Shown here piece by piece: positions 8,139 through 15,430 of a stretch of DNA of 19,472 nucleotides (position 1 is its first letter; each line of letters starts with the position of its first letter). The notes below the pieces were generated by a model, which was given only the letters and a program-made list of their open reading frames with translations, was not told the origin of the DNA and ran no database searches. The translations under genes were made by a program, and so were the position numbers. The stretch is from Ruminococcaceae bacterium UBA1730 (GTDB lineage: Bacteria > Bacillota > Clostridia > Oscillospirales > Acutalibacteraceae). The DNA is taken from contig DCII01000052.1 in NCBI GenBank assembly GCA_002315935.1, positions 29,232-48,703 of the forward strand, read 5' to 3'.

Positions 8139-9128
8139 GTGATAAAAACAGCATTTGTCGGATTTGAGCATCCGCACATGACGGGACTTTATAATGATTT
8201 GAAAAGCAATCCTCTGTTTGAAATTTCGGGTGCTTTTGAAGCTGACGAAAAAACAAGAAAAGCCGCAGAAGAAAAGGGCGTTGAATTCAGTAATTTAAAC
8301 AGCTTTGATGAATTCCTGAAAAACACCGATGCTGATGTTGTTGCAGTAGGTTCGCATTACGCCGCAAGAGGTAGAGTGATAATCGAAGCTCTTAAGGCAG
8401 GAAAACATATTATTGCCGACAAACCTCTTTGCACAAAAGCCGAAGAGCTTGACAAAATCAGAAAAATAGCAAACGAAAAAAATCTTGCCGTCTGCATCCT
8501 TTTAAGTCTTCGCAAGAATAAAAGTCTTCTCGGTGCACTCAATGCGGTTGAAAGCGGAATGCTCGGCAAAATCAACAATATCATTTTCGAGGGCGAGCAT
8601 CCGCTCAACTATGGCAAAAGAGCAAGCTGGTATTTCGAAAAGGGCAAGCACGGCGGAACGATAAATGATATTGCCGTTCACGGAATTGACCTTGTTAGAA
8701 TATTCACTCATTCCGATGTTGAAAAGGTTATCGGTGCAAGGGAATGGAACTTCTTTGCAAAGGAAAATCCGGATTTCCCTGACAGTGCACAGTTTATGAT
8801 TAAAATGAAGAGCGGAGCAGGAGTTATTGCCGATGTTTCTTACAGTGCACCGAACGAATATGGCTATTCTCATCCATCTTATTGGCATTTCAGAATTTTC
8901 GGCGAAAATGGCATGATAGATGTCCGTGAGGGTTCGGATGAAATAACATTTTATCCGTCATCGGGCGAAATCATAAGGCTCAATCCCGTTGAACCCGAAA
9001 AGGATTTAATCACGGAATTTGCGGAAATAATCAAAAGTAATTCAATAAAAGAATATAACAAAGAAATGTTTGACTCAACAGAGCAGACACTCATGATACA
9101 GAAATATTCCGATAATTCGGAGCATTGA
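8139..9128 (+). CDS. Gfo/Idh/MocA family oxidoreductase
   Basis: A 329-residue protein with a Rossmann N-terminus in which the usual GxGxxG is written VGFEHPHMTG (7-16), a variant seen in some members. The family signature is DKP (94-96, K95 catalytic), and the C-terminal domain has GGTINDIAVHGIDL (172-185), where H181 matches the active-site histidine. It begins with GTG at 8139, supported by AGGGGTGA overlapping the previous stop. Thirteen bases separate it from the NagB-like gene. It is only distantly similar to the minus-arm oxidoreductase, so the two are not a recent duplication. It probably interconverts a sugar hydroxyl and ketone with NAD(P); the GH109-like NAD-dependent glycosidase mechanism is an alternative. 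Confidence 0.84.
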   Translation: MIKTAFVGFEHPHMTGLYNDLKSNPLFEISGAFEADEKTRKAAEEKGVEFSNLNSFDEFLKNTDADVVAVGSHYAARGRVIIEALKAGKHIIADKPLCTKAEELDKIRKIANEKNLAVCILLSLRKNKSLLGALNAVESGMLGKINNIIFEGEHPLNYGKRASWYFEKGKHGGTINDIAVHGIDLVRIFTHSDVEKVIGAREWNFFAKENPDFPDSAQFMIKMKSGAGVIADVSYSAPNEYGYSHPSYWHFRIFGENGMIDVREGSDEITFYPSSGEIIRLNPVEPEKDLITEFAEIIKSNSIKEYNKEMFDSTEQTLMIQKYSDNSEH

Positions 9129-9141
9129 CGGAGGAAACAGA

Positions 9142-9879
9142 ATGAAAACAATCACAAAAGATAAGCTCAAGGTTAACATTTACGGCACAAGAGCGGAAAT
9201 GGGCGTTGCCGCCGCAGAAGATGTTGCCGCCTGCATCGAAAAGCTTCTCAGCGAAAAGGAAACAATCAATATGATTTTCGCCGCCGCACCCTCGCAGAAT
9301 GATATGCTTGAAAATCTTGCAAAAAAGAATTTGCCGTGGGAAAGAATCAACGCTCTTCACATGGATGAATATGTAGGGCTTGACAAGAGCCATCCGCAGA
9401 GCTTCGGCAAATATCTTTATGACCACATTTTCGGACTTGTCAATTTTGCAAGCGTAAAATATATTTCCGATTACGGAATAAAATACAGCGAAATTCTCGA
9501 AAAGAACCATATTGATATTATCTGCATGGGTATCGGCGAAAACGGTCATATTGCATTCAACGACCCCGGCGTTGCAGATTTCAACGACCCGTTGCTCATT
9601 AAAGAAGCTTTGCTCGATGATGTCTGCCGTATGCAGCAGGTTCATGACGGCTGTTTCCCGACCTTTGACGATGTGCCGAAATCGGCTTACACAATAACCG
9701 TTCCCACCATGTTCGGTGCAGACAATCTTTTCTGCGTTGTTCCTGCCGCAACAAAGGCGGAAGCTGTTTTCCGCACCGTCAATGAAGAAATCAGCGAAAA
9801 CTGCCCCGCAACCATCATGAGAAGGCATAACAGTGCAGTTATGTATTGCGACAGCGACAGCGGAATAAAGCTTCTCTGA
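9142..9879 (+). CDS. Glucosamine-6-phosphate deaminase/isomerase family protein (NagB-like)
   Basis: A 245-residue protein of the NagB / 6-phosphogluconolactonase fold. It has the MDEY motif (74-77, D75 matching the proton-shuttling aspartate of NagB) and the signature GIGENGHIAFNDPG (130-143) with H136. NagB turns glucosamine-6-P into fructose-6-P and ammonia. Two departures are visible: the sugar-phosphate loop usually written TGxTP reads AAAPSQND (47-54), and the glutamate after AFN is aspartate (D141). It may be a paralogue acting on a different amino-sugar phosphate or related sugar. GGAGG lies 7 bases before the ATG. It is followed after 12 bases by a NagA-like deacetylase, which supports an amino-sugar pathway. 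Fold confident, exact substrate not. Confidence 0.82.
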   Translation: MKTITKDKLKVNIYGTRAEMGVAAAEDVAACIEKLLSEKETINMIFAAAPSQNDMLENLAKKNLPWERINALHMDEYVGLDKSHPQSFGKYLYDHIFGLVNFASVKYISDYGIKYSEILEKNHIDIICMGIGENGHIAFNDPGVADFNDPLLIKEALLDDVCRMQQVHDGCFPTFDDVPKSAYTITVPTMFGADNLFCVVPAATKAEAVFRTVNEEISENCPATIMRRHNSAVMYCDSDSGIKLL

Positions 9880-9891
9880 TATGATAAAAGC

Positions 9892-11025
9892 ATGAAAAAG
9901 ATTTTAACGGACTGCCGTATCGTTACCGACGGCAAAATAATCACAGGCAAAGATATTGTTACCGAAAACGGATATATCACGGAAATTTCCGATTCGGGCA
10001 GAATAACAGACGGAGAAATTGTTTCTCTCGGCGGAAGCTATATTTCCGCAGGCTTCATTGATATTCACTGCCACGGCGGAAACGGATATGAATTCGTCGA
10101 CGGAACGGAAGAAGCCGTTATCGGAGCAACGGATATTCATTATGAACACGGCACAAGAATAATGTTCCCGACTGTTTCCGCTTCTGACAGAGAGATTACA
10201 TACCGTTCTCTTGAAGCCGTTGAAAAAGCAAGAAACAGATGCCGTGTTGTCATCCCGGGCGTTCATCTTGAGGGTCCTTATCTTGCCCCTGCAATGTGCG
10301 GAGGTCAGGATATGTCAACCCTGAGAAAACCCGATAAGGAAGAATATGAAGAGCTTTTCAACCGTTTCGGAAAGCTTATCGCAAGGTGGACCTACGCTCC
10401 CGAAGAGGACGATGATTTCCGCTTCACGGAATTTCTCCGCAACAACGGCATAACCGCCTCCGCAGGTCACACGGCGGCTGAATATGAGCATATAAAAACC
10501 GCATTTGACATGGGTTGCAGACTGATTACCCATCTTTATTCCTGCACCTCAACCGTTACCCGTGTCGGCGGATTCAGAAAACTCGGCGTTATCGAATCGG
10601 CATTTCTGCTGAAAAATATGTTTGTTGAAGCAATTGCAGACGGCAAGCATCTTCCTACTGAGCTTCTGAAAATGATTATTGACATCAAGGGCACGGACAG
10701 AGTATGCCTTATCACCGATTCGCTCCGACCGGGCGGCTACGGAAAGGAATATGAGGGCAGGGTTTTCGATAACTGTGCCGTTCCGTTCATCATTGAAGAC
10801 GGAGTTGCCAAACTGCCGGACAGGAGTGCATTCGCAGGAAGCATTGCAACGATGGATATTCTTCTGAAAACCGCTGTCAGTGCAGGTGTTCCCCTCCCCG
10901 AAAGCATCCGCATGATAACCGAAACTCCGGCAAAGGTTATGGGACTTACGGAATACGGAAAAATTGAAAAGGGATATAAGGCTCTTTTCACCGTGTTTGA
11001 TGATGACTTCAATATAAAAAAATAA
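9892..11025 (+). CDS. nagA: N-acetylglucosamine-6-phosphate deacetylase-like protein (NagA family)
   Basis: A 377-residue amidohydrolase. Metal-binding HxH is at 59-61 (DIHCHGG), the HLEGPY signature at 125-130 with metal ligand E127, then AGHT with H193, THLY with H214, IADGKH (248-253), the catalytic aspartate D276 in ITDS, and FAGS near the C-terminus. The family removes the acetyl group from GlcNAc-6-P, feeding NagB. Differences from textbook NagA are HLYSCTS in place of HLFNAM and AMCGGQD in place of the KGAH substrate segment, so the acyl or sugar group could differ. It has only a weak ribosome site (ATAAAAG) and starts 12 bases after the NagB-like stop, probably by translational coupling. 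It is last gene of the plus arm. NagA family is confident; the symbol is by family. Confidence 0.82.
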   Translation: MKKILTDCRIVTDGKIITGKDIVTENGYITEISDSGRITDGEIVSLGGSYISAGFIDIHCHGGNGYEFVDGTEEAVIGATDIHYEHGTRIMFPTVSASDREITYRSLEAVEKARNRCRVVIPGVHLEGPYLAPAMCGGQDMSTLRKPDKEEYEELFNRFGKLIARWTYAPEEDDDFRFTEFLRNNGITASAGHTAAEYEHIKTAFDMGCRLITHLYSCTSTVTRVGGFRKLGVIESAFLLKNMFVEAIADGKHLPTELLKMIIDIKGTDRVCLITDSLRPGGYGKEYEGRVFDNCAVPFIIEDGVAKLPDRSAFAGSIATMDILLKTAVSAGVPLPESIRMITETPAKVMGLTEYGKIEKGYKALFTVFDDDFNIKK

Positions 11026-11029
11026 CCAT

Positions 11030-11147
11030 CACGGAAAGTTGAGTTAAATAACCCGTCATTGCGAGCGAAGCGTGGCAACCCATTCCCTTTCACAAAGTAT
11101 TACGGTTACCTCACCGGTTCGGAATGACTTATCTGCAACTTTCGGTG
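11030..11147. repeat. Palindromic intergenic repeat, copy 1 (complete)
   Basis: A 118-bp element bounded by 12-bp inverted repeats with one mismatch: CACGGAAAGTTG (11030-11041) and CAACTTTCGGTG (11136-11147). It contains the core TTGCGAGCGAAGCGTGGCAA (11059-11078), whose ends TTGC/GCAA pair, and an inner ACCTCACCGGTTCGGAATGAC segment. A second, diverged copy in the opposite orientation lies at 17090-17285. It fills almost all of the gap between two convergent genes and may fold into RNA that acts as a bidirectional terminator. Core units of this kind are widely scattered in bacterial genomes and often translate to spurious LPRFARND peptides. No flanking target duplication is obvious. Confidence 0.75.
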
Positions 11148-11158
11148 AAGGTCGATAT

Positions 11159-11815
11159 TTAAAAGCGAAATTTATATTCGGGATTTATCGGAATAAGATG
11201 CGTCAGGTCATTATGAAAAAGAATTCTCTTCACTCCGTCTGACTGGAATTCGAGCTTTGTAACTCCCGTGTTATCGGTAGTCAATCTGAAATCGTATTCA
11301 TTGACTATTCCCATTGCCGCCTGGTGAAAATTATTCGCAAAGGTTCCGTGGCTTGATATAACGATTCTCTGACCGAAATCAAATCTGTTTTTCAGATATT
11401 CAACAACGGCTCTTGCCCTTGCAAGGCATTCCTCCTTTGTTTCCTTTTCGGTTTCGGACATCCGGTAAATCTTATCCCTGCACATCGTCAGGTTGCCGTA
11501 ATATTTTTTCAGCTCTTCCAAAGGCAGACCTTTATAGCCCGGAGTTGAACCTTTTTCGATTATTTCAGGAATAATCTCAATCGGAATATTGCCGCCAACT
11601 CCGTTTGCAACTGCGGCGGCGGTTTTAACCGTTCTGACAAGCGGACTTGCAAGAATGGCATCTATCCTTGCTCCCCTGAAGCGTTCGGAAAGAAGCTCAA
11701 GCTGTTTTTCGCCGAGAGGGGTAACATCTCTGTCGCATTCGTCTCTGCCGTCAAGCTCTCCCGTTGCGGCATCGGCGTGCCTGACATAATATATTTCCAG
11801 CGTTTCAATTTCCAT
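11159..11815 (-). CDS. Histidine phosphatase family protein
   Basis: A 218-residue branch-1 histidine phosphatase (phosphoglycerate-mutase-like fold). The catalytic motif is VRHAD with R12 and H13, followed by the second-arginine region ASPLVRTVKTA (57-67, R61) and the late active-site histidine H156 in SSHGTF. The RHA form in place of RHG is common in phosphatases such as SixA-like and sugar-phosphate-directed members. No signal peptide, so it is cytoplasmic. AGGA lies 8 bases before the ATG. It ends against the repeat that separates it from nagA and starts only 30 bases from the divergent beta-helix gene. A phosphomonoesterase acting on a sugar phosphate of the neighbouring pathway would fit, but the substrate cannot be read from the sequence. 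Confidence 0.85.
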   Translation of the reverse strand: MEIETLEIYYVRHADAATGELDGRDECDRDVTPLGEKQLELLSERFRGARIDAILASPLVRTVKTAAAVANGVGGNIPIEIIPEIIEKGSTPGYKGLPLEELKKYYGNLTMCRDKIYRMSETEKETKEECLARARAVVEYLKNRFDFGQRIVISSHGTFANNFHQAAMGIVNEYDFRLTTDNTGVTKLEFQSDGVKRILFHNDLTHLIPINPEYKFRF

Positions 11816-11845
11816 ATCAAAAATCCTTTCAAGAGAGGTTAAAAT

Positions 11846-13030
11846 ATGTTTGATTTTATTATTACTCCGCAGGATTTCGGTGCAAAGGCTGACGGAGAAG
11901 CAAACGATACAAAGGCAATTCAGTCCGCTCTCAATGAGGCGGCTGAAACAGGAAAAACCTGCTTTTTTCCGAGGGGAATTTACCGCACGGAGGAGCTGAT
12001 TATTCCCGACTGCATTGAAGTCAACGCTCAGCCTACCTGGTCTTACAGCCTTAACGGAAAAACCGTAATTATTCCTGCCGATGAAAATCAGAGATGCGTT
12101 TTCAATGTTTCAAATTCTGTCGGCACAACCATTCACGGAATCGAGATTGACGGAAGGCATTTCGGCAAATGTATCCACGGAATTTATATGAACAGAGCGG
12201 AGCACACAATAAAAGCGGAGCATTCCTTGCGTATAGACACCTGCGAGGTCAGAAACTGCACAGGTGACGGAATTCACACCGAGGGCGGTTGGGCAGTTAG
12301 CGTCCGCAAATCGCAGTGCATCAGGAATGACGGCTACGGAATGTATCTCGACGGTTGCGATGCGTTCATTGTTGATAACTGGTTTTCCGCAAACGGAAAA
12401 GCCGGCTTCGGAGGAGACACATGGAATTCAGCAGTCAACTTCACTTCAAACAGAATTGAATGGAACAGGGAATGCGGAGTCAGACTTTCCGCAAGCATGA
12501 GATTTAACCTGACCGGCAACTATTTTGATCGCTCATACGGTCCTGCCCTTATCATCGAAGCGGCGTCAAATCACCATAAACGCCTTGATAAAATCCACAC
12601 CGTCATGCCGTTTGCAATAACGGTTACGGGCAATAATTTCGTTCGAAGCGGCAAGGAAGCCGAAGAAAAATCCGATATGGATTGCCATATCTTTATGCAC
12701 AAGGCCGCAGGAATAACCATCTGTGCAAACACCTTCAGCGTCTGGAAGGATGACGGCAGAAACGGAAGAATTTCTCCCTGCTACGGAATAATCATTGATG
12801 AATGTGCCGACTGCGTTATTGCGGATAATGTTATGCTTCCCGGTGCGGTATGCGAGCTTATTCACGATAATGGCGGCAACGGCGGAAGCATGATTATCAA
12901 AGACAACGCCGGAGCCGTTGTTCCCAAAAAAGCAAGAAGCATTCAGGACCCGTTCACTCCCGTTCATTTCATGAGCGAGGGTGGAGCGGAATGGTATAAG
13001 GATGAGCTTAAGGGAGAAGGAAACGAATAA
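11846..13030 (+). CDS. Pectate-lyase-superfamily right-handed beta-helix protein
   Basis: A 394-residue protein opening with DFGAKADGEANDTKAIQSAL (residues 10-29), the N-terminal capping signature of pectate-lyase-superfamily / GH28-type beta-helices. It continues with regular coils containing N/D-rich turns (CTGDGIHTEGG, NDGYGMYLDG, ITVTGNNF, VIADNVM). There is no signal peptide, so it is probably cytoplasmic, unlike most pectinolytic members. AGAGAGG lies about 7 bases before the ATG. It could be a lyase, hydrolase or epimerase on oligosaccharides; I cannot identify the catalytic residues with confidence. It is divergent from the histidine phosphatase, with only 30 bases between start codons, and is followed by a hairpin-rich region ending in a T run. 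Confidence 0.8.
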   Translation: MFDFIITPQDFGAKADGEANDTKAIQSALNEAAETGKTCFFPRGIYRTEELIIPDCIEVNAQPTWSYSLNGKTVIIPADENQRCVFNVSNSVGTTIHGIEIDGRHFGKCIHGIYMNRAEHTIKAEHSLRIDTCEVRNCTGDGIHTEGGWAVSVRKSQCIRNDGYGMYLDGCDAFIVDNWFSANGKAGFGGDTWNSAVNFTSNRIEWNRECGVRLSASMRFNLTGNYFDRSYGPALIIEAASNHHKRLDKIHTVMPFAITVTGNNFVRSGKEAEEKSDMDCHIFMHKAAGITICANTFSVWKDDGRNGRISPCYGIIIDECADCVIADNVMLPGAVCELIHDNGGNGGSMIIKDNAGAVVPKKARSIQDPFTPVHFMSEGGAEWYKDELKGEGNE

Positions 13031-13055
13031 CAGAACCATAGTAAGTGTAACACAA

Positions 13056-13250
13056 GGGGAACCCCCGCCGAGGGTTCCCCACGAAAAATCATCCACCGGA
13101 AGATTTTTCTCCCCTCCTGCGGTATATGCGTTTGGGGATTTCGTTCTCTGCGGAGAACGACCACGGCTCTGCCTTTGGATTCCGTAAGCCTTTTGAAAAA
13201 GGCTTAACCGAAAACTTATGTGCTTTTGCTTCCACGGAATTATTTTTTAT
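13056..13250 (+). repeat. Array of four perfect hairpins ending in a T-rich run
   Basis: Four successive inverted repeats: 13056-13064 with 13072-13080 (9 bp, GGGGAACCC); 13083-13090 with 13102-13109 (8 bp, GAAAAATC, extended by 3 inner pairs); 13141-13148 with 13153-13160 (8 bp, TCGTTCTC, TGCG loop); and 13185-13193 with 13198-13206 (9 bp, TAAGCCTTT). The last is enclosed by a further 7-bp pair, ATTCCGT (13179-13185) with ACGGAAT (13234-13240), followed by TATTTTTTAT, so at least the right end resembles a terminator for the beta-helix gene. The array fills the gap between convergent genes and encodes no credible protein. It looks like a composite palindromic repeat or structured RNA. Confidence 0.7.
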
Positions 13251-14074
13251 CTGATTGTAATAATCCTCGCCGTATCAACATTGGTAACGACCATCGGAAC
13301 GCCCGATTGAAGCACGGTTTCGCAGTCCTTATGGATATGACCGCAGATATGAAGCCTAATTAATTTCTCGTTGAGAATATATTCATACATTTCTCTTGTT
13401 GTTTTATCATCCTTCTGCTGAATATATCTTTCAATCGGATATTCTGTCATTTTTTCTTCCGGAACGCAAATCTGGCTTGCGTGCTTTCGCTTGCCGCTTA
13501 CCACAAGATTATAGGTTTCTTCGGTATAGAACGGAACGTGCATTGCGAGGATGATTGGCAGACCTTTTTGAACCTCTTCTTTAAGGCGGTCAAGCTGCCA
13601 TTTTTCGAATCTGTAATAGCAGTCGTCAATACCGACTATGTTGATACCGTTGATAACTTTTGAAAAAAATCTTATATCATTTTTAAACATTGCCTGAACG
13701 GCAGGAAGATTCATTTCTTTCATTTTCGGCACATCGTATACCATTCCGCCGAAAAGCCTGAAATCATGATTACCTGCTATGAACAGGCAATTATTTTTTT
13801 GCATGAACTGACGAATTCTCGCAAAATTACCTACGGAATTGAAATCCATCATATCTCCTGTTATCAGGAGAAGTCCGTCGGTTTCGCTGTTGACCTTTTC
13901 AATTTCATCAAGAACGGTTTCGGAAAAAGGATATTTTATTCTTCTCTTTATGGCAAGCTCCTTTAATCTTTCGTCATCCTCGGCAAATGTTTCTGTTAAG
14001 TGAACATCCGAAACATGAATCAGAGTAAACGGCTTTTCCGCTCCGAGATTAAATTCATTATAAATCTTATTCAT
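13247..14074 (-). CDS. Cytoplasmic metallophosphoesterase
   Basis: A 275-residue calcineurin-like phosphoesterase with all dimetal motifs: SDVH (D23, H25), TGD (D74), GNHD (101-104), MHVPF with H179, and GHIH (245-248). There is no signal peptide. It differs from the exported enzyme at 5905-7161 in length and spacing and is not a recent duplicate. It may be a phosphodiesterase or phosphomonoesterase; CpdA-like or DUF-type nucleotide activities are possible and not distinguishable here. GAGG lies 7 bases before the ATG and overlaps the stop of the membrane protein gene, 9 bases upstream, so it is last gene of a three-gene operon. Its own stop codon adjoins the T-rich end of the hairpin array. 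Confidence 0.86.
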   Translation of the reverse strand: MNKIYNEFNLGAEKPFTLIHVSDVHLTETFAEDDERLKELAIKRRIKYPFSETVLDEIEKVNSETDGLLLITGDMMDFNSVGNFARIRQFMQKNNCLFIAGNHDFRLFGGMVYDVPKMKEMNLPAVQAMFKNDIRFFSKVINGINIVGIDDCYYRFEKWQLDRLKEEVQKGLPIILAMHVPFYTEETYNLVVSGKRKHASQICVPEEKMTEYPIERYIQQKDDKTTREMYEYILNEKLIRLHICGHIHKDCETVLQSGVPMVVTNVDTARIITIR

Positions 14075-14083
14075 TTTTGCACC

Positions 14084-15430
14084 TCATGCAGCCGCAAGAC
14101 CTGTAACAATAAGAAACAGGGTCTGGGCAATAAAATATGAATAAACCGAAATTCGACCTTCTTTGAATTCTCTGAGCGGAACATTATCCGCAACAAGATA
14201 AAAGACCGTATACATGAGTATATATGCGATAAACGGAATATCAATGAAAATGCAGAGCAGAACTGATGCAAGAGTGAACATTCCGAAAACAATTCCGAGA
14301 ACGATTTTCGTTGATTTTTTCGCTTTTTTGTTGCGTTCAAAAACAACCTTTTCGGATGCAAAGAAAACTATCAGAGCAAATGCATTCAGCTTTGCCGAAA
14401 GCTCACATCCCGAAACGGCAAGAATCATCGGAACAACATAGAGAACGGGTCTTTCAAGATGGTCAACCACATAATCTCCGAGCTTATCTTCAAAGAGAGT
14501 AAGAACTTTTACCAGCGGAACAAGTGCGAGAGAAACATAGGATAAAATCTGCGAATACGGAACAAGAGGACTTGAAATTACGGGAAGACCGTCTTTCACA
14601 TTGCAGAGCCTTTCGGCAAGCATAGTGTCTTTTGTTGCAACGAAATAGATTGCAAAGAAAAGACCTGCAATTGCACCGAATGAGAATTCCATAGCCTTCC
14701 AGCCGCCGAAATACTTATTATATTTCCCTGCAAAAGCTTTTCCGCTTTTTCTCGGATTTGCAATATAATCAAACAGCATCATGCCGATTGAAAAGCCTGC
14801 TCCGCCGCCGAGAAGACCGACAATTCCGAAGAAAAAGGCATAATAATCCCTGCGGATAAGAGTAAAAATAAGAAGCATGAGCACAACAAGAGCATTACCG
14901 CCCCATTCTTCTCTTCTCTCAATCGAGAAATAAATTTTCGGAAATATTTTTTCTTTTCTGTTATACGGCTTATTGAAAATCTGCTCTCCGAGAAGCGAAA
15001 CAAACGGAATCAGTGCAAGCACGATAACTATATCAATGCCATTGTAGTATTTTCCGCTGACCGCCGAAAAAGCAATGCCTAAAACTGCTCCTGCAATGCC
15101 ATGCCATAGAGCACCTTTAAGGAAAACTGCAATATATCCCTTCTTCGGGTTATATTCCGCTCCGTTCCTGTGAGTGATAAAGCCGAGAGTTTCGCCGTAA
15201 GTTTCCGAGCCGCCGAATGCCATTGCAGATGCTCCTGCGGCGGCAAAAATGAAGAAATTCTTTGCGATAATCTCGTTGCCCGAAAAAACCGCAAGAAACA
15301 TTCCGAGCAATGCACCGGGAAGCACCGCTCCTCTCAATCCACCGAGAAGAGTGCCACGCATTCCCCAGCCGTAGCTGACCGCAATGCTGACGGTTAAAAT
15401 GATAAAAATACTGTTCATAACAACACCCAT
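14084..15430 (-). CDS. Polytopic membrane protein of unknown function
   Basis: A 448-residue, glycine-rich protein with about 13 hydrophobic segments (roughly residues 6-20, 35-50, 55-72, 100-123, 132-150, 178-192, 197-220, 248-264, 290-312, 328-345, 348-364, 376-396, 398-414 and 429-446; one or two may not span). Conserved-looking polar motifs lie in or near membranes: YGWGMRGTLLGG (20-31), FGGSETYGETLGF (72-84), LWHG (108-111) and GGWKAMEFSFG (242-252). I cannot place it in a named family. The ATG used touches the preceding gene's stop (TGA then ATG) and has no ribosome site of its own. An in-frame ATG at 15418, preceded by GGGTG, would give 444 residues. Flanked by a glycosidase-like propeller protein and a phosphoesterase, it could be a transporter or membrane enzyme for a glycoside; that is inference. 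Confidence 0.75.
   Translation of the reverse strand: MGVVMNSIFIILTVSIAVSYGWGMRGTLLGGLRGAVLPGALLGMFLAVFSGNEIIAKNFFIFAAAGASAMAFGGSETYGETLGFITHRNGAEYNPKKGYIAVFLKGALWHGIAGAVLGIAFSAVSGKYYNGIDIVIVLALIPFVSLLGEQIFNKPYNRKEKIFPKIYFSIERREEWGGNALVVLMLLIFTLIRRDYYAFFFGIVGLLGGGAGFSIGMMLFDYIANPRKSGKAFAGKYNKYFGGWKAMEFSFGAIAGLFFAIYFVATKDTMLAERLCNVKDGLPVISSPLVPYSQILSYVSLALVPLVKVLTLFEDKLGDYVVDHLERPVLYVVPMILAVSGCELSAKLNAFALIVFFASEKVVFERNKKAKKSTKIVLGIVFGMFTLASVLLCIFIDIPFIAYILMYTVFYLVADNVPLREFKEGRISVYSYFIAQTLFLIVTGLAAA

Noticed and set aside
10737..11093. Minus-strand open frame containing LPRFARND
   Set aside because: It begins in the intergenic repeat and runs antisense through nagA; the motif is a known artefact of translating such repeats.
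12981..13187. Plus-strand open frame across the end of the beta-helix gene and the hairpin array
   Set aside because: Overlaps a real gene in another frame, has no ribosome site, and its composition follows the palindromes.
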